In this document: in pieces, positions 1 through 10,929 of the stretch
Layout of the letters: each line of letters starts with the position of its first letter
How positions within the stretch are numbered: position 1 is the first letter of the stretch
Assembly: GCA_027257055.1 (NCBI GenBank)
Contig: JAPVLO010001005.1
Coordinates: 62,001 to 126,000 of the forward strand
DNA: 64,000 bases
From: Cephalopachus bancanus
Taxonomy: Eukaryota; Chordata; Mammalia; Primates; Tarsiidae
Direction: 5' to 3'
Program-made: the position numbers and the translations under genes
Notes under the pieces: generated by a model
The model's input: only the letters and a program-made list of their open reading frames with translations
Told to the model about the DNA's origin: nothing
The model's database searches: none

Positions 1-95
1 AGATACTTTTTGAAATGAAAAAAAAAGCAAGATCCACACACCATTTGCTGCCTCACCGTTTGAATAGGAAAGGGTGTCGATAAAATACACATACA

Positions 96-272
96 TGCTT
101 GAATGCTAGTGATGTTCCTCTGGAAGGGTATATAAGAGGCCAGTGGGGAACAGTGGTGGCCTCTGTGCTAGTTAGTGTTCCAGATAGTGCGACAACCTTA
201 AAGAAGAATCGCTTGGCTGCACAGTTGTGAGACTTTTGAATTTTGTACAGTGTGTGTGTGTATATCATCTGT
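96..272 (+). repeat. L1M 3' end fragment
   Basis: The order of phrases (gaagggtatataagaggcc, then aacagtggtggcctctg, then cttttgaattttgtac and a TG-rich stretch) matches the 3' UTR end of old mammalian-wide L1 elements in sense orientation. Divergence is high and no poly-A tail or target duplication remains. The exact subfamily is not determined. Confidence 0.5.
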
Positions 273-930
273 TCAAATCCTTAATCTTTGTCCAGGGAAA
301 GAACACAACACAAAACTAAACAGGCTTTTGAGGTATGCAGTCCTGAATCTGTGGCCCCTCTCTATGATGTGAGTTGAGCCATATAATGAGGGGCCTTGTA
401 CCAAATGAAATGTGGGTCCCTTGCTCTAAAGCAGCAAAAGCTGCTTTTTCTGTTTTCTTCAGCCTCTCTTGTGACCTGTTTTTATTTTTGTATTTGCTAC
501 TTAATGTCATGCTCCTGCATGTATTGGTACACTTATGGGGTAAGTGAAGATTCTCCCTGCCCTGTGACTTGGCACTGTCAGTCCTGCCCATCCTTGCACC
601 CACACCCATGCCCTCACCTGAGAGCCAAGTGCAGTAGCAGTCACTGTGGTGGCAGAGGAAAAGGTAGTCTGGGAGGGTGGGTAGGTGAGTCGGTAGCAGA
701 GAACCTGGCCCGGTGCAGCTGAACGATGGTGGGAGCTGAAACACCTGAGAGCTGAGATTCGAGCTGAGGTCTCCAGCACACACTGTATTGTCCCATCAGA
801 CTTTACCTACAAAACCCAATTTCAAAGAAAAATTAGTTACCAATTTCAAGACAGCAGCTCAGGGACCCTTGCAGCATGGGGCTCCGTGGGACTGCACTGC
901 TTGCAGGCCCATGAAGCCGGCTCTGTTGCC
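273..930. other. Unassigned DNA, no gene seen
   Basis: No repeat family or exon is recognised. Overlapping open frames occur on both strands here, but none has a recognisable domain or plausible codon bias, so they are treated as chance. Confidence 0.5.
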
Positions 931-934
931 ACAT

Positions 935-1012
935 CCAACTGGGGTGTTGTCATTTAATTTCTCTGGGGCCTCAGTTTCCTCATCAGTAATATGGATATTG
1001 TAAAAAACCTCA
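935..1012 (+). repeat. MIR SINE fragment
   Basis: The phrase ggcctcagtttcctcatc followed by agtaatatggatattg is the conserved central part of MIR in sense orientation. Only the core is visible. The 300 bases that follow are AT-rich and show nothing recognisable. Confidence 0.5.
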
Positions 1013-1329
1013 AAGGCTTTTTGTTAACATGGTAAGGTATTACATGCAACGTGCTTAGCAAAGTATTACACTGGTGCAATGTAAGAAATCCTTATAATTT
1101 GAATATCTTTTAAAACTATGATGAAACTATAGTTGGCATTACATCAACAACCAACAAATATTCTATGCTACTAAACAAATTATGAAGCATTTTATTATAA
1201 TAGTGTAAAGGCGACAGAATGAACACACACAAACATCACAAGAGATACAGTTTGGGGGTGAGTTAATGTGTCCACTGTATCCCTGAAGCCCAAATACACC
1301 AACTATTCACCCACCTGCAGATAATATCA

Positions 1330-2200
1330 GCAAGTTCGGAACAAAATGTCTGACCACTATGAATCCGGCTTGGAAAAAAATTGGTTGGCGAGGCACTTGT
1401 CGTTCTCAGAAGTGAGGTCAAGGACCTGAGTTCTCATGGCAACCAGTGTACCAGAAAGATTCGTCTCACTTAGGACATGCAGAGCGAGGCTCTCTCTGAG
1501 GATCGGGTTTGGAGGTTTCGATCGTAAGCTGAAAGACAATCTCAAATGCCATAATCCCAAATGTTTGAATCCTGAAAGCTGAGTTCTGGGAAAGGGATTT
1601 GTGTGTTTTTGGTTGTATGCAGGACAATTACATTGAGTTACTTCCATCATGATAGGTAAAGCTATTACCATGTGTCTGTCTTCATTTGTCTTTGGCAGAA
1701 AATCCAGATGGATGACCATGCAATATGAAGGCAACACAAATTTCAGTTTAACAATGCAACGTTTTCCTGAATTGGCATTTCTTTCAGCCGATCACCTTCC
1801 CAGATGCTTTTACTGAATAAAAGCCACATTTGCCTGAAGACGCCAGCAAAAATTATGGACTGGTTCAAAAATAATATGTGCACGGTATGATAAGAAGACC
1901 TCTAGGCAAAGGTGTTGGTATTCGATCACCAGTATTGCGTCCACCAAATTTGTGGTCTGTATGAGTGCGTGCTGAATGGATTTCCATGTGTGCAAAATAA
2001 CAAAGAAGCCTGACACCAAAGATCAGAAAATGTAATAGGGAATGTTCATGTTGGTGTGTATCACATCACAGAAGAATTTCAAAGAGAGTAGTACCACATG
2101 GAAAATAATTTTGAATGTATTTTTAGAGGACAGCCATGTCCTAAAAACAACAAAAAAAGGCAGCTATCAGGATTCAAGATCTTGAAATATAGTCAGTGAT
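1330..2200 (+). mobile_element. Possible MULE-type DNA transposon remnant
   Basis: The segment holds roughly fifteen CpGs in 870 bases, well above the surrounding DNA, which suggests a formerly distinct element. Broken + strand frames near 1960-2130 contain fragments such as NNKEA and GVYHITEEFQRE, which resemble the C-terminal part of MULE/Ricksha-type transposases. Near 1550 are repeated short motifs of the type aatcccaaatg and aatcctgaaag; similar text recurs near 29150. All frames are interrupted. The family assignment is from memory and weak; it could equally be an unrelated decayed repeat. Confidence 0.35.
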
Positions 2201-2599
2201 TGTGAAAGTTGGCCAGTTCTTATGGACCATTTCTGTGTAATTGTCCAAAATCTATCCCTGTAACACATTTTTTCATGTCAAAATTTCTAAGTTTTTTGAG
2301 GTTAAAAACTTTTTCATTTTTAAATCTTTTCTCCCACTATTTTATGCTGCCAGCATTATTTTTTTTACAATGCCCTGTTCTATGTATCTCATTTTCATGT
2401 CGCTTCCAAGCCTGGAGGTATTTTAGGGAGTTCTAATTCATTTTATGCATTTTTATCAAATCTAACCCTGTGAAAGTCCATTTTCACAACATTGACTTTG
2501 GAGTAAGTATTGTGCCTGTACATAAAAACACTGACATTCTTTATGTAAATGCAGAGATGTCCATTTTGTTTATCTGCATTTGTGCAAGACAAAATTTCT

Positions 2600-2840
2600 A
2601 CATACAGTGATTTCTTTTTCTCAGGGTAGATACCCAGTAGTGGGACTGCTCGATGAAATAGTAGTCCTATTTTTAGTTCTTTGAGAAATCTCTGTACTGT
2701 TTTCATTAGAGGCTGTACTCATTTACATTCCCATCAAGAGTGTATAAGCATTCCCTTCTCTCTGCATCCTTGTGAACATGGTTGTTTTTAGACTTTTTAG
2801 TAATAGCCATTGGAGATCAGAAATAAGTTGCTTGGGTAGG
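2600..2840 (-). repeat. L1 3' region, antisense
   Basis: Text such as tagatacccagtagtgggac and cattcccatcaagagtgtat is the complement of the L1 3' ORF2/UTR region (the usual 'site is not fixed on first base' stretch before the 3' end). It is 5'-truncated relative to the element and has no obvious tail. It lies just before an oppositely oriented L1 end. Confidence 0.65.
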
Positions 2841-2879
2841 GGCTAATATATTTTTGAAGTTCAAACATCGTTAAGTTAA

Positions 2880-3250
2880 ATAAGTAACAAATTTTCAAGT
2901 CATACTAAAATAACAGAAGCACAGTCAGAGAAAAAAAGTAGAAGGAAAAAATGCATAAATTCAGACCAGTAGAGAGATTAAAAGAATAAAACTAAAAATT
3001 CAAACCAGTAAAAAGAAAAGCACATTCCTATATAAACAGACAGAAATATGAATTGAGGGATAGTGTTTACCTTTAGGATAGGTGATGAGAGGCAGGGGAG
3101 GATCTCATAGCCAGAGGAAATTTGTTAGACATTATCTTGTTCCTGGGTTGACAGATGCTTCAGAAATGTTGTTTTATGTAATTTACAAATATCATGCATA
3201 TTAACTTATATGTATCACATATTGTAATAGGAAATAAGGACTTTTAGGAA
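2880..3250 (+). repeat. L1M 3' end, sense
   Basis: A run of old L1 3' UTR text is recognisable: ggatagtgtttacctttagg, tgatgagaggcaggggagg and atgtaatttacaaatatc. It matches the terminal part of L1MB/MC-type elements in sense orientation. It is degraded and lacks a clean poly-A. Confidence 0.5.
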
Positions 3251-3289
3251 TACACAATGACCAAAATATATATATTTATATTTTAATAA

Positions 3290-6200
3290 CCTCTCCATCT
3301 TATATCTGGCCCTCGGCCATCTAGTATCCTCTCCATAGGCAGCATATTTCTTTTATTTATTATTTTGAAGATATTTTATACTTATGTAAAATAGCACGTG
3401 TATACATAATTTCACATTTTTTTACCAAATTACAGAGTATGATACAAACTATTTTGCACCATGATTTTTTTCACTTAACTATATACATGTAGGCATTCAT
3501 GTCACATTGATACATAAATGGATTCTTCATTTCTTTAAATAAATATACAGTAAATGATTGTTTTGGTATGTACAGTTCTGTGAATACTAGCACATATATA
3601 GGTTCATGTAATCACACCACAATCAGGAACCCCTCCAAAGTCCCTATGCTCTTCTCATTTAGTCACACAGCCAGAATTCCTCATCCCCTAAACACGGCAA
3701 ATAACGATCTGTTCTCAATCAAGTTCTGTCTTTTCTAAAATGTCATGTAAATGGAAGCATATAATAAGTAATCTTTTGAGATAGATTTACTTAGCTTAAT
3801 GCCTTTGGGAGTCATGCAAGTTGTTGAATGTATCAATCATTCATTAACTATTTCTGAATCATATTTTATTGTATGGATATGCCACAAATTGTTCATTTGT
3901 TCACCTACTGAAAGAAATTTGGATGGTTTCCAGCTTTGGAAATGATGACTAAAGCAGCTATAACATTTATATATAGGATTTTTTTCATGAATACGCTTTA
4001 ATTTTTCAAAAAATGCCTATGTGTAAGATTGATGGTAAATGGATGGGGAACATAGATGTTTAACTTTATAAGAAACTACCAATAATTTTTTCCAAAGTGA
4101 CTATACCGTTTAAAATTCCCACCAGCCATATATAAGAGTTCTAATTGCTCCACTTCCTTGCCCGCACTTGAAAATCTTCATACTTTTTTTAATGTTAGTC
4201 ATTCTAGCAGATATGTGTAGACTCTATGTGTGGTTTTTGGACACATAACCATTTGTTGTAAAAACTATCGTTTCTCCACTAGCTTTGCACCTTCGTAAAA
4301 TACCAATTCACCATACTGTATTTGTGTGGGTCTATTTCTGAGTATTCTTTCCTTTTCCTTGATCTATGTACCATTCCATTACCAAGACCACACTGTCTTT
4401 TTAGCTATCATTTTAAAGTAAATCTTAATCTTCTTAATCTCAAGTAGTGTAATTCTTCCAAATTTTGTTTTTAAAATTGTTTTTGGCTGTTCTAGTTCCT
4501 TTTATTTTCCCTATAAATTATAGAATAAACTTTTCTATAACTACAAAAAAAAAATCCTGTTGTGATTTTGATTGAAATTGTGTTAAATCTATAGATTTAC
4601 TTGGGAATAAGTGTCACCTTATTATGTAGACTCTACCAATTCATGGCACTCGATGATTTTCCATTTCTTTAGATCTTCCCTGAGTTTTCAATTAGTGTTT
4701 TGTAGTTTTCAACATGCAGATCCTATGCAACTTTTTGTTAAATTTACAACTATTTCTTTTTCAAGCTATCATAAATTGTGTTACTTTCTAAAATTTTAAT
4801 TATTGGAACTATTGTAAATTTTTAAAAATTTTACTAGTTGATTTTGTGTGTTGACTTATCTCCCGAGTTTTTGTTAAACTCACTTGATATTTCTATGGGC
4901 TTTTTAGATTCCTTCGTAATTATGTTCTAGACAATTAAATTGTCTGGAAATAGGAAAAATTAGGTTTTTTTTTACTCCTTCCAACTACTAAGAATTATAT
5001 TTCTTTTTCCTGCCAAATTACACTGTTTACAACTTCTATTACAATGTTGAATAAGATTAGTGAGAAAAACCTCATTGCCCTGCTCCAGAAATTAGGGAGA
5101 AAGCATTCAATTTTTTACTGTTAAGTCTGATGTTAGTTATAGGTTTTGGTTGGATGCTTTTATTAGATTGAGAAAGATTCCTTCTAATTCTAGTTTGCTG
5201 ATTGGTTTTTCTCATGAATGAATGTCAGATTTTGTCAAATGCTTTTTCTGTACCAATTGATATGATGTAGCAGTTTTTCTTCAATAGACTGTACATATGT
5301 TGAATTACAATTTTATTACTATTGAACCAGCTTTGCATCTGCAGGATAAACCCCAGTGGTCAGGTTGTATTATCCCTTTTATGTATTGCTGGGTTCTATT
5401 TGCTAATATCTTACTGAGAATTTTTGTGTATATTAAGAGTTATTGTCCTATAGTCTTTTTGTACTATCTTTGTCTTGTTTTTATATCAGGATCGTGCTGG
5501 CTTCACAAAGTGAGTTGATAATTTGTTACCTCCTCTTCTGTTTTTTGGAAGGGATTTTATAGATTTGGAGTGGCCTCTCCTTTAAATATTTGCTCAAATT
5601 CACCAGTGAATGCATTTGGACTTGGAGATTTCTTTATTGAGATAATTTTAACAACAAAGTAAATATCTTTACAATAGTTATAGTACTATTTATGTTCTCT
5701 ATTTCATCACTTTTTTATTGTTTATGGCTTATGGAGAATTGTTCTATTTCATCTAAATTGTTTAATATATGTGCATTGTGTTGTTTGTGGTATTCCTTAC
5801 TAGCTTTTTAATTTTGTGAGCTTTGTAATCATGTCCTTAATTATAAGTTTGCTGTTAGTAAGTTACCTTTTTGCTCTCTTTTTTCAGTTATAGTCGATAT
5901 TCATAAATTGCATTATCTCTAAAAAAAAACCAGCTTTTGGTTTTCTTATTTTTATTTTTTCAACTTTATTGATTTCTTTTGGTATAGTTTTTCTTCTGCT
6001 TGCTTTTCTCTTCTTTTTCTATTTTCTTTTTCTTTTTTTTATTCATTTTTTATTTTTTTTAAGATGGGATTTCGGTATGTTGCCCAGGCTGGTTGGAACT
6101 CCATGCTTCAAGTGATCCTCTCACCTCAACCTCCTAAGGAGCAGAGATTACGAGTATGAATCACCACACTTGGCTCTTTTTCTTTAAGGTAAACATTTAC

Positions 6201-6736
6201 ATTATTGATTTGAGAACTTCCTTCTTTTCTAATACAAAGAATTCATGATGTACATTTTCTCTAAGCACTGCTTTAACTGCATCCCGCCAATTTTGATATT
6301 TTTATTTGCATTACAATTTAGTTCAAAATATTTTCTAATTTACTTTTGTACTTCCTCTTTTACCCATGGATTCTTTAGAAATATCCAAATATTTGGATAT
6401 TATGTTATTATTTTTCCATTATGATAAGAGAACGTACATTGTATGATTTCAATTCTTTTACATCTGTCAAGTTTTGTTTTAAGATTGAAGATATGGTCAA
6501 TTTGGTGAATTGACAATGTGCACTTAAAAAGAATGTTAATATGTATTTCGATGCTATTGGGTGGAATGCTCTATGAATATTAACTAGAGAGTTAGTTGGT
6601 AGTATGTTTCGGCTATTCTCTATCCTTGATGATTTGCTATGTAAAATATTCTATTAAATACTGAGAGAAGAGTGCTGATGTCACTAATTATAGTTGTGAA
6701 TTTGCCTATTTCTTCTTTCAGTTTGTTTTTGCTTTA
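3290..6736 (-). mobile_element. L1M host element, 3' UTR to ORF2, antisense
   Basis: Read on the minus strand this is an old L1 running from mid ORF2 (near 6700) to the 3' UTR (near 3300). Recognisable landmarks on the + strand are the complement of the reverse-transcriptase region near 5160-5290, the region before it at 6190-6730, and the 3' UTR at 3290-4250. All frames are broken by stops and indels. An Alu monomer interrupts it at 6053. The L1 stops at 6736 where a mariner begins, and it resumes at 9657, so this is the host for a nested stack. Confidence 0.75.
6053..6174 (-). repeat. Alu monomer (FLAM-like), antisense
   Basis: About 120 bases with the complement of a single Alu left arm: tgttgcccaggctgg, aagtgatcctctcacctc, and an end at cacttggc, preceded by a T-rich tail. 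The length fits an old free left monomer rather than a dimer. It sits inside the antisense L1M. Confidence 0.7.
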
Positions 6737-7695
6737 CAAACATTCATGGAAAATGTGTATTATCAAAAATCTATCCATGGATTTTAAATTTTTTGCACCA
6801 AAATAACTTTTACTAGATATAACATGTTGGAACAGGATCTAGTTTGAGACACCAAGAAGAATGAGACATCAGTTTGATCTATCAGAGCAACATGAATTCT
6901 GCTAAAATTGAAGCAAAAACAGACATCACATTTATGGTAACCATGGGTGAGGGGAATGGTGAAGTCATTGATGCTTTATGAAACAATTATGGTGACTATG
7001 CCTAAAAAAATCAGCAGTTTAAACAGATAACTCATTTTAAGAAGGGACAGTGTTGATGATGAAGCCTACAGAGGCAGACCATCCACATCAATCTGCAAGG
7101 AAAAAATTCATCTTGTTCATGCCCTAATTGAAGAGGAGTGATGATAAGTAACAATCAGTAGCCAATACCATTGATATCTCAGTTGGTTCAGCTCACACAA
7201 TTCTAACTAAAACATTAAAGTTGACCTAACTTTTTACTTGATGGTTGCCCAAACCTTTGCACCCAGATCAGCTGCAGACAAAAACAGAGCTTTCAATGGA
7301 AATTTTAAACAAATGGGATCAAGATTCTGAAGTAGTGCTTTAAAAGATTGAAACATAGATGAAACATGGCTTTACCAGTATAATCCTGAAGACAAAGTAA
7401 TGGTTACCAGGAAATGGATGTGGTCCAGTGAAAGCAAAATGGACCAGAAAGAAAAAATGTCATGGCAACAGATTTTTTTTGGATGCCAAGGCATTTTGCT
7501 GGCTGATTTTCTAAAGGGCCAAAGAACAATAACATCTGCTTATTATGAGAGTGTTTTGAACTTTAGCAGAAAAATGTCCAGGAAAACTTCACCAGAGTCC
7601 TTCTCCACCATGACAATGGTCCTGCATGCGCCTCTCAACAAAAAAAAAGCAATTTAGGTAGAGTGTTGATGGAAAATTATTAGACATCCACGTTA
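6737..7695 (+). mobile_element. Hsmar2-like mariner, first part
   Basis: The 5' end (acattcatggaaaatgtg, ctatccatggattttaaa, tttgcaccaaaataac) and the decayed transposase frames match the Hsmar2 type of Tc1/mariner elements. Short coding traces include DEAYRGRPSTS near 7060 and GQRTITSAYYES near 7520. Many stops make it a pseudogene. A TA dinucleotide stands at 6735-6736, as expected for mariner. The element is cut at about 7695 by an L1 and resumes at 8836 and again at 9316. Confidence 0.75.
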
Positions 7696-8835
7696 TAGTT
7701 TTAAAAATATTTAATTTTATTATAGAGATACAGGGTACAAGAGAGGATTAACTACATTAGTAGGCTGCATGGAGGAGAAGTTTGGGCTTCTAACTGGTCC
7801 TCACTCCTCCTGGTCCACTAGGACCAGGTACCCTTTGTGTTGTCACATGCCCCCACCACTCTCCTCCCTTCCTCCCCTAACAGTGTCCAGCGACTCCTGA
7901 TCCCTCCCTTATGCTCATGTGTCCATTATTTAGGGCCCACTTATGAGTGAGAACATATGGTATTCTGTTTTTTTATTGCTGTGATAAATCACTCAGTATG
8001 ATGGTCTCCCACCCCATCCAATTTGCTGCAAAGTCCATGATTTTGTTTTTCTTTGTGGCTGCATGCTACTCCATCGTGTATATAGAGGTGTTATCTATGT
8101 ATTACTTTTCGAAGTCGAACTAAATTATAGTAGCAATGTACAGTACCACATTTGCTCAACCGTGTTTCCATCATTTACTTTGACTGTCCTGCCTGTGGCA
8201 TGGTGATACTAGCATTCATTTGATTAATACCATCTTTTGAGCAAATGTCATACTTAAAATGTATATACTTTTTTTGGCACCCCTAGTCCACTTTCAATGG
8301 GCAGTAGGGTTGGTCCCATGTTTTTGCTATTGTGAATAGTGTGACAATGAACATGTGTGTGCAGGTGCCTTTTTGGTAGAACAATTTATGTTCCCCCAGG
8401 TATATTCTCAGAAGAGGGATTGCTGGATCATATGGAAGGTCAAATTTTTAGTTCTTTTAGGAATTGTCACACTGCTTTCCACAGAAGTTGAACTAGCTTG
8501 CACTTCCACCAACAGTGTAGAAGCATTCCCTTTTCACTGTACCTGCACCAGCTTTTTTTTTTTTTTAATTTATTAATGATAGCCATTCTTACCGGAGTCA
8601 GGTTGTATTTCATTGTATTTTTTTAAATTTGCATTTCTCTGATGATTAGTGAGGCTGAGCATTTTTTCACATTGTCTGTTAACTGCTTGTATTTTATTGC
8701 TGTGATATTTATTGCTTGTATGTCTTCTTTTGAGAAGTGTCTTTATAGTTTTGCTTTAACTTCTGACTTATTTTTGTTTTGTAATCTTAAAAAAATATTT
8801 AAAGTGTACTCATTTTTCTTCAGTTAATTATGTAA
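7696..8835 (-). mobile_element. 5'-truncated L1 inserted in the mariner, antisense
   Basis: The left end (tattatagagatacagggta then gaagtttgggcttcta) is the complement of an L1 3' terminus with its A-tail. Landmarks such as cttatgagtgagaacatatgg and gggattgctggatcatatgg follow in antisense order. It truncates near 8830, where mariner sequence resumes. A stretch at 8093-8270 does not fit the L1. Confidence 0.75.
8093..8270. other. Unidentified segment within L1
   Basis: L1 text stops after catcgtgtatataga and resumes at ggcacccctagtccac. The intervening ~175 bases (tacttttcgaagtcgaac through atttgctcaaccgtgtttcc) match nothing I recognise. It may be a small non-autonomous DNA element or a divergent lineage-specific L1 block. 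Confidence 0.3.
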
Positions 8836-8977
8836 AAGAGACTGCATTGACGCTGAAAAATTCCCAGGGCCCCCAGTTTTATAGGGATAGACTAAATGGC
8901 TGGAATCATTGCTTATAAGTGTCTTGAATTTTATGAAGCTTATGTTGAGAAATAAAATTCATACTTTTATTTTTATC
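8836..8977 (+). mobile_element. Hsmar2-like mariner, second part
   Basis: Text such as aagagactgcattgacg, gggatagactaaatggctgg and cttatgttgagaaataaa is the C-terminal end of the Hsmar2-type transposase region, continuing the element that stops at 7695. A second L1 fragment begins right after it. Confidence 0.7.
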
Positions 8978-9315
8978 TCTTTAAAAAAAATTTTCTATTT
9001 TAAAGAGTGGGGGTAAAATTCAGGGTTAGGTATACAAATTTTTATTATGCGGGTACCCTTGTTGACGAGGTGTGCCATCCCCACCCTGGCAATTTCCTAC
9101 TACTGACAATCCCTTTCTTATAGTATTATGATGGTTGTTCAAGATCTGCTTATGAGTGAGAACATGTGGCACTCAGTTTTTTGTTTCTGTGATAGATCAC
9201 TCAGTATTATAGACTCTAAGTCCATTCAAGTTGCTGCGAAGTTCATAATTTTGTCCTTCTTTATGACTGCATAATATTCCATCATGTATACATACCACAT
9301 TTTTTTATCCAGTTC
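8978..9315 (-). repeat. L1 3' end inserted in the mariner, antisense
   Basis: Complement of an L1 3' end: gtgggggtaaaattcaggg, cttatgagtgagaacatgtgg, ctgcataatattccatcatg. It repeats the same part of L1 as 7696-8090, so it is an independent insertion. Flanking tctctttaa / tctcttaa may be a decayed target duplication. Confidence 0.65.
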
Positions 9316-9656
9316 TCTTAATTCCATTTTTCCATTAACTTTTTTTTTTTTTTGAGTTGGAGTCTCACTCTGTCACCTAGACTGGAGTGCAGTGGCCGCT
9401 CCCGGCCACCTCAGCCTTGACCTGTTGGGCTCTGGTGATCCTTCCACCTCAGCCTTCCAAATAGCTGGAACTACAGGAGCACACTACCACACCCAACTAA
9501 TTTTTGATTTATTGTAAGATTAGGTCTCGTCAAGTTTCCCAGGCAGGTCTTGAACCCGCGGGCTCAGGCAATCCACTTACCTCAGCCTCCCAAAGTGCTG
9601 GGATTACAGGCTGAGCCACCAAGCCCGGCTTCCATTAACTTTTTGAAGTCACTTCA
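9316..9656 (+). mobile_element. Mariner 3' end, split by an Alu
   Basis: The sequence ctcttaattccatttttcc before the Alu, and actttttgaagtcacttca after it, are the 3' subterminal part and terminal inverted repeat of the Hsmar2-like mariner begun at 6737. The complement of the right end (ttcaaaaagttaatggaa) resembles the left end at 6737-6758. TA at 9657-9658 flanks it, then L1M resumes. Confidence 0.65.
9341..9629 (-). repeat. Alu, antisense, with target duplication
   Basis: Full dimeric Alu in antisense, with T-tail at 9341-9353 and head at about 9629. The flanking direct repeat ttccattaacttttt occurs on both sides. It belongs to an intermediate subfamily: it has the ggctcagcctgtaat deletion and the tggccgctcccggcca hairpin but keeps the older acttgacgagacc segment. 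Confidence 0.9.
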
Positions 9657-9815
9657 TATTCTCAAACTCTTTGGTGAGGCATTTTATACATGTAGGAATA
9701 TTATGTTTCTTGGTGAACTGAACATTTTTATTATCATACGATATCCTGCTTTATTCCTTGGAATTACCTTTGCTCTGGAGTGTAATTCATCTGATATTAC
9801 TGTAGCCACTCTAAC
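9657..9815 (-). repeat. L1M host, continuation after the mariner
   Basis: Antisense L1 text (gaggcattttatacatgtagg through gatattactgtagccactct) continues the L1M interrupted at 6736. It is cut at 9816 by the solo LTR and resumes at 10287. Confidence 0.65.
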
Positions 9816-10282
9816 TGTGGCAGAAAGGGGGCTGATAGCAGTTAAAAGTATTCCTTTTGAAAATCAATCAGCAAGCTCTGAAGACCCTCCCAACCAGTTT
9901 TGCTTGAGAAAACCAAATAGCCAAAGACTGACGGCTTTCCTGAAAATGCAAAAAAATAACCAATTCACAAACGTACCCAAATCCTCTCTTTTTGAAGATA
10001 TAGGCTTACAACCCCTGCTTGCCATGCATTTCCTGAAGACTATTTGTTCTTTAAAAATCTGATTTTGCTGAGTACAACCTTGTTAATTCCAAAGAAAATG
10101 TGTAATCGCTCAACACGACCCCCACCCTTACCTAAACTAAGGTATAAGACCCCTCTCCTCCTCTCTCCCCGGGGGGGGGCTCGGCCTGGGAGCATTAGCC
10201 CATGAGTCACACCAGCACTAAAATAAATCTGCTACTTCCTAAAACAGCCTCGGTGTCACGGCCTCTCTGTGTTCCCGTTACA
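9816..10282 (+). mobile_element. Solo LTR of a class I endogenous retrovirus
   Basis: 467 bases starting TGTGGCAGAA and ending CGTTACA, with a TATA-like ggtataagacccc near 10141 and a polyadenylation signal aataaatctgc near 10222. The flanks taac (9812-9815) and caac (10283-10286) form a 4-bp target duplication with one mismatch, typical of ERV1. Removing it rejoins L1M text on both sides. No internal retroviral sequence is present, so this is a solo LTR. The subfamily is not determined. Confidence 0.75.
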
Positions 10283-10286
10283 CAAC

Positions 10287-10683
10287 GTTCTCTTAGTAGT
10301 GCTTTCATGGTTTGTCTTTTTCTATTCTTTTACTTTTAGGCTACTGATACGAGTTTCTTGTAAACATACTTAGGAAGTCTTTTCCCACTCCAAGATTATG
10401 TACAATTTTCCAATTACTTCTAATGAATCAATGTTTAAATTTAAATCTTTGATACATTTGAAATTTATACTTGATAAACTATGAAGGAAAAAATCCCATT
10501 TCATTTGCTTTTCTTCCAGGTGATCTACTTTCTTGCTCCAAAAACATTTTTGACTGAATCCACCTTTTCCCACTGATATGAGCAGCTGCTGCAAATAACC
10601 CAAATTTATGTGTTCTGTAGCTTTTTTGCCTTCCCTTTGCTGATTTCTTACTGAATTTGACTGCCCCAATTTAAAGGTATCCA
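10287..10683 (-). repeat. L1M, antisense (host end and a second piece)
   Basis: Up to about 10375 the text (tcatggtttgtctttttctattc, gagtttcttgtaaac) completes the interrupted L1M. After that, tcccactccaagattatg and caccttttcccactgatatg match a more 3' part of old L1 in antisense, so the order jumps and a second fragment is likely. Confidence 0.55.
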
Positions 10684-10686
10684 TTG

Positions 10687-10929
10687 GGCCAAGCGAGGTG
10701 GCTCAAGCCTATAATCCCAGCACTTTGGGAGGCTGAGGTGAGAGAATTGCCTGAGTCTGCAGGTTCGAGACCAACTGGGCGTGGTAGCACGCACCTGTAG
10801 TTCCAGCTACTTGGAAGGTTGAGGTGGAAGGATCACCGGAGCCCAGTAGGTCAACACTAGGGTGGCCATGAGTGAGCCACTTGCACTCCAGCCTGGGTGA
10901 GGGAGTGAGATTCCAACTCAAAAAAAAAT
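10687..10929 (+). repeat. Alu, sense, internally deleted
   Basis: Alu left arm, then a jump from gttcgagaccaactgggcg straight to tggtagcacgcacctg, which loses the end of the left arm and the middle A-rich linker. Right arm and A-tail are present. Flanks tatccatt / tattcatt look like a decayed target duplication. It is an older copy, retaining cccagcactttggg. Confidence 0.85.

Noticed and set aside
316..783. 155-codon minus-strand open frame overlapped by open frames on both strands
   Set aside because: No domain or codon bias, and equally long frames overlap it; treated as chance in a less AT-rich patch.
9550..10062. 170-codon + strand open frame
   Set aside because: It runs from an Alu end through mariner and L1M text into a solo LTR, so it is a chance chimera.
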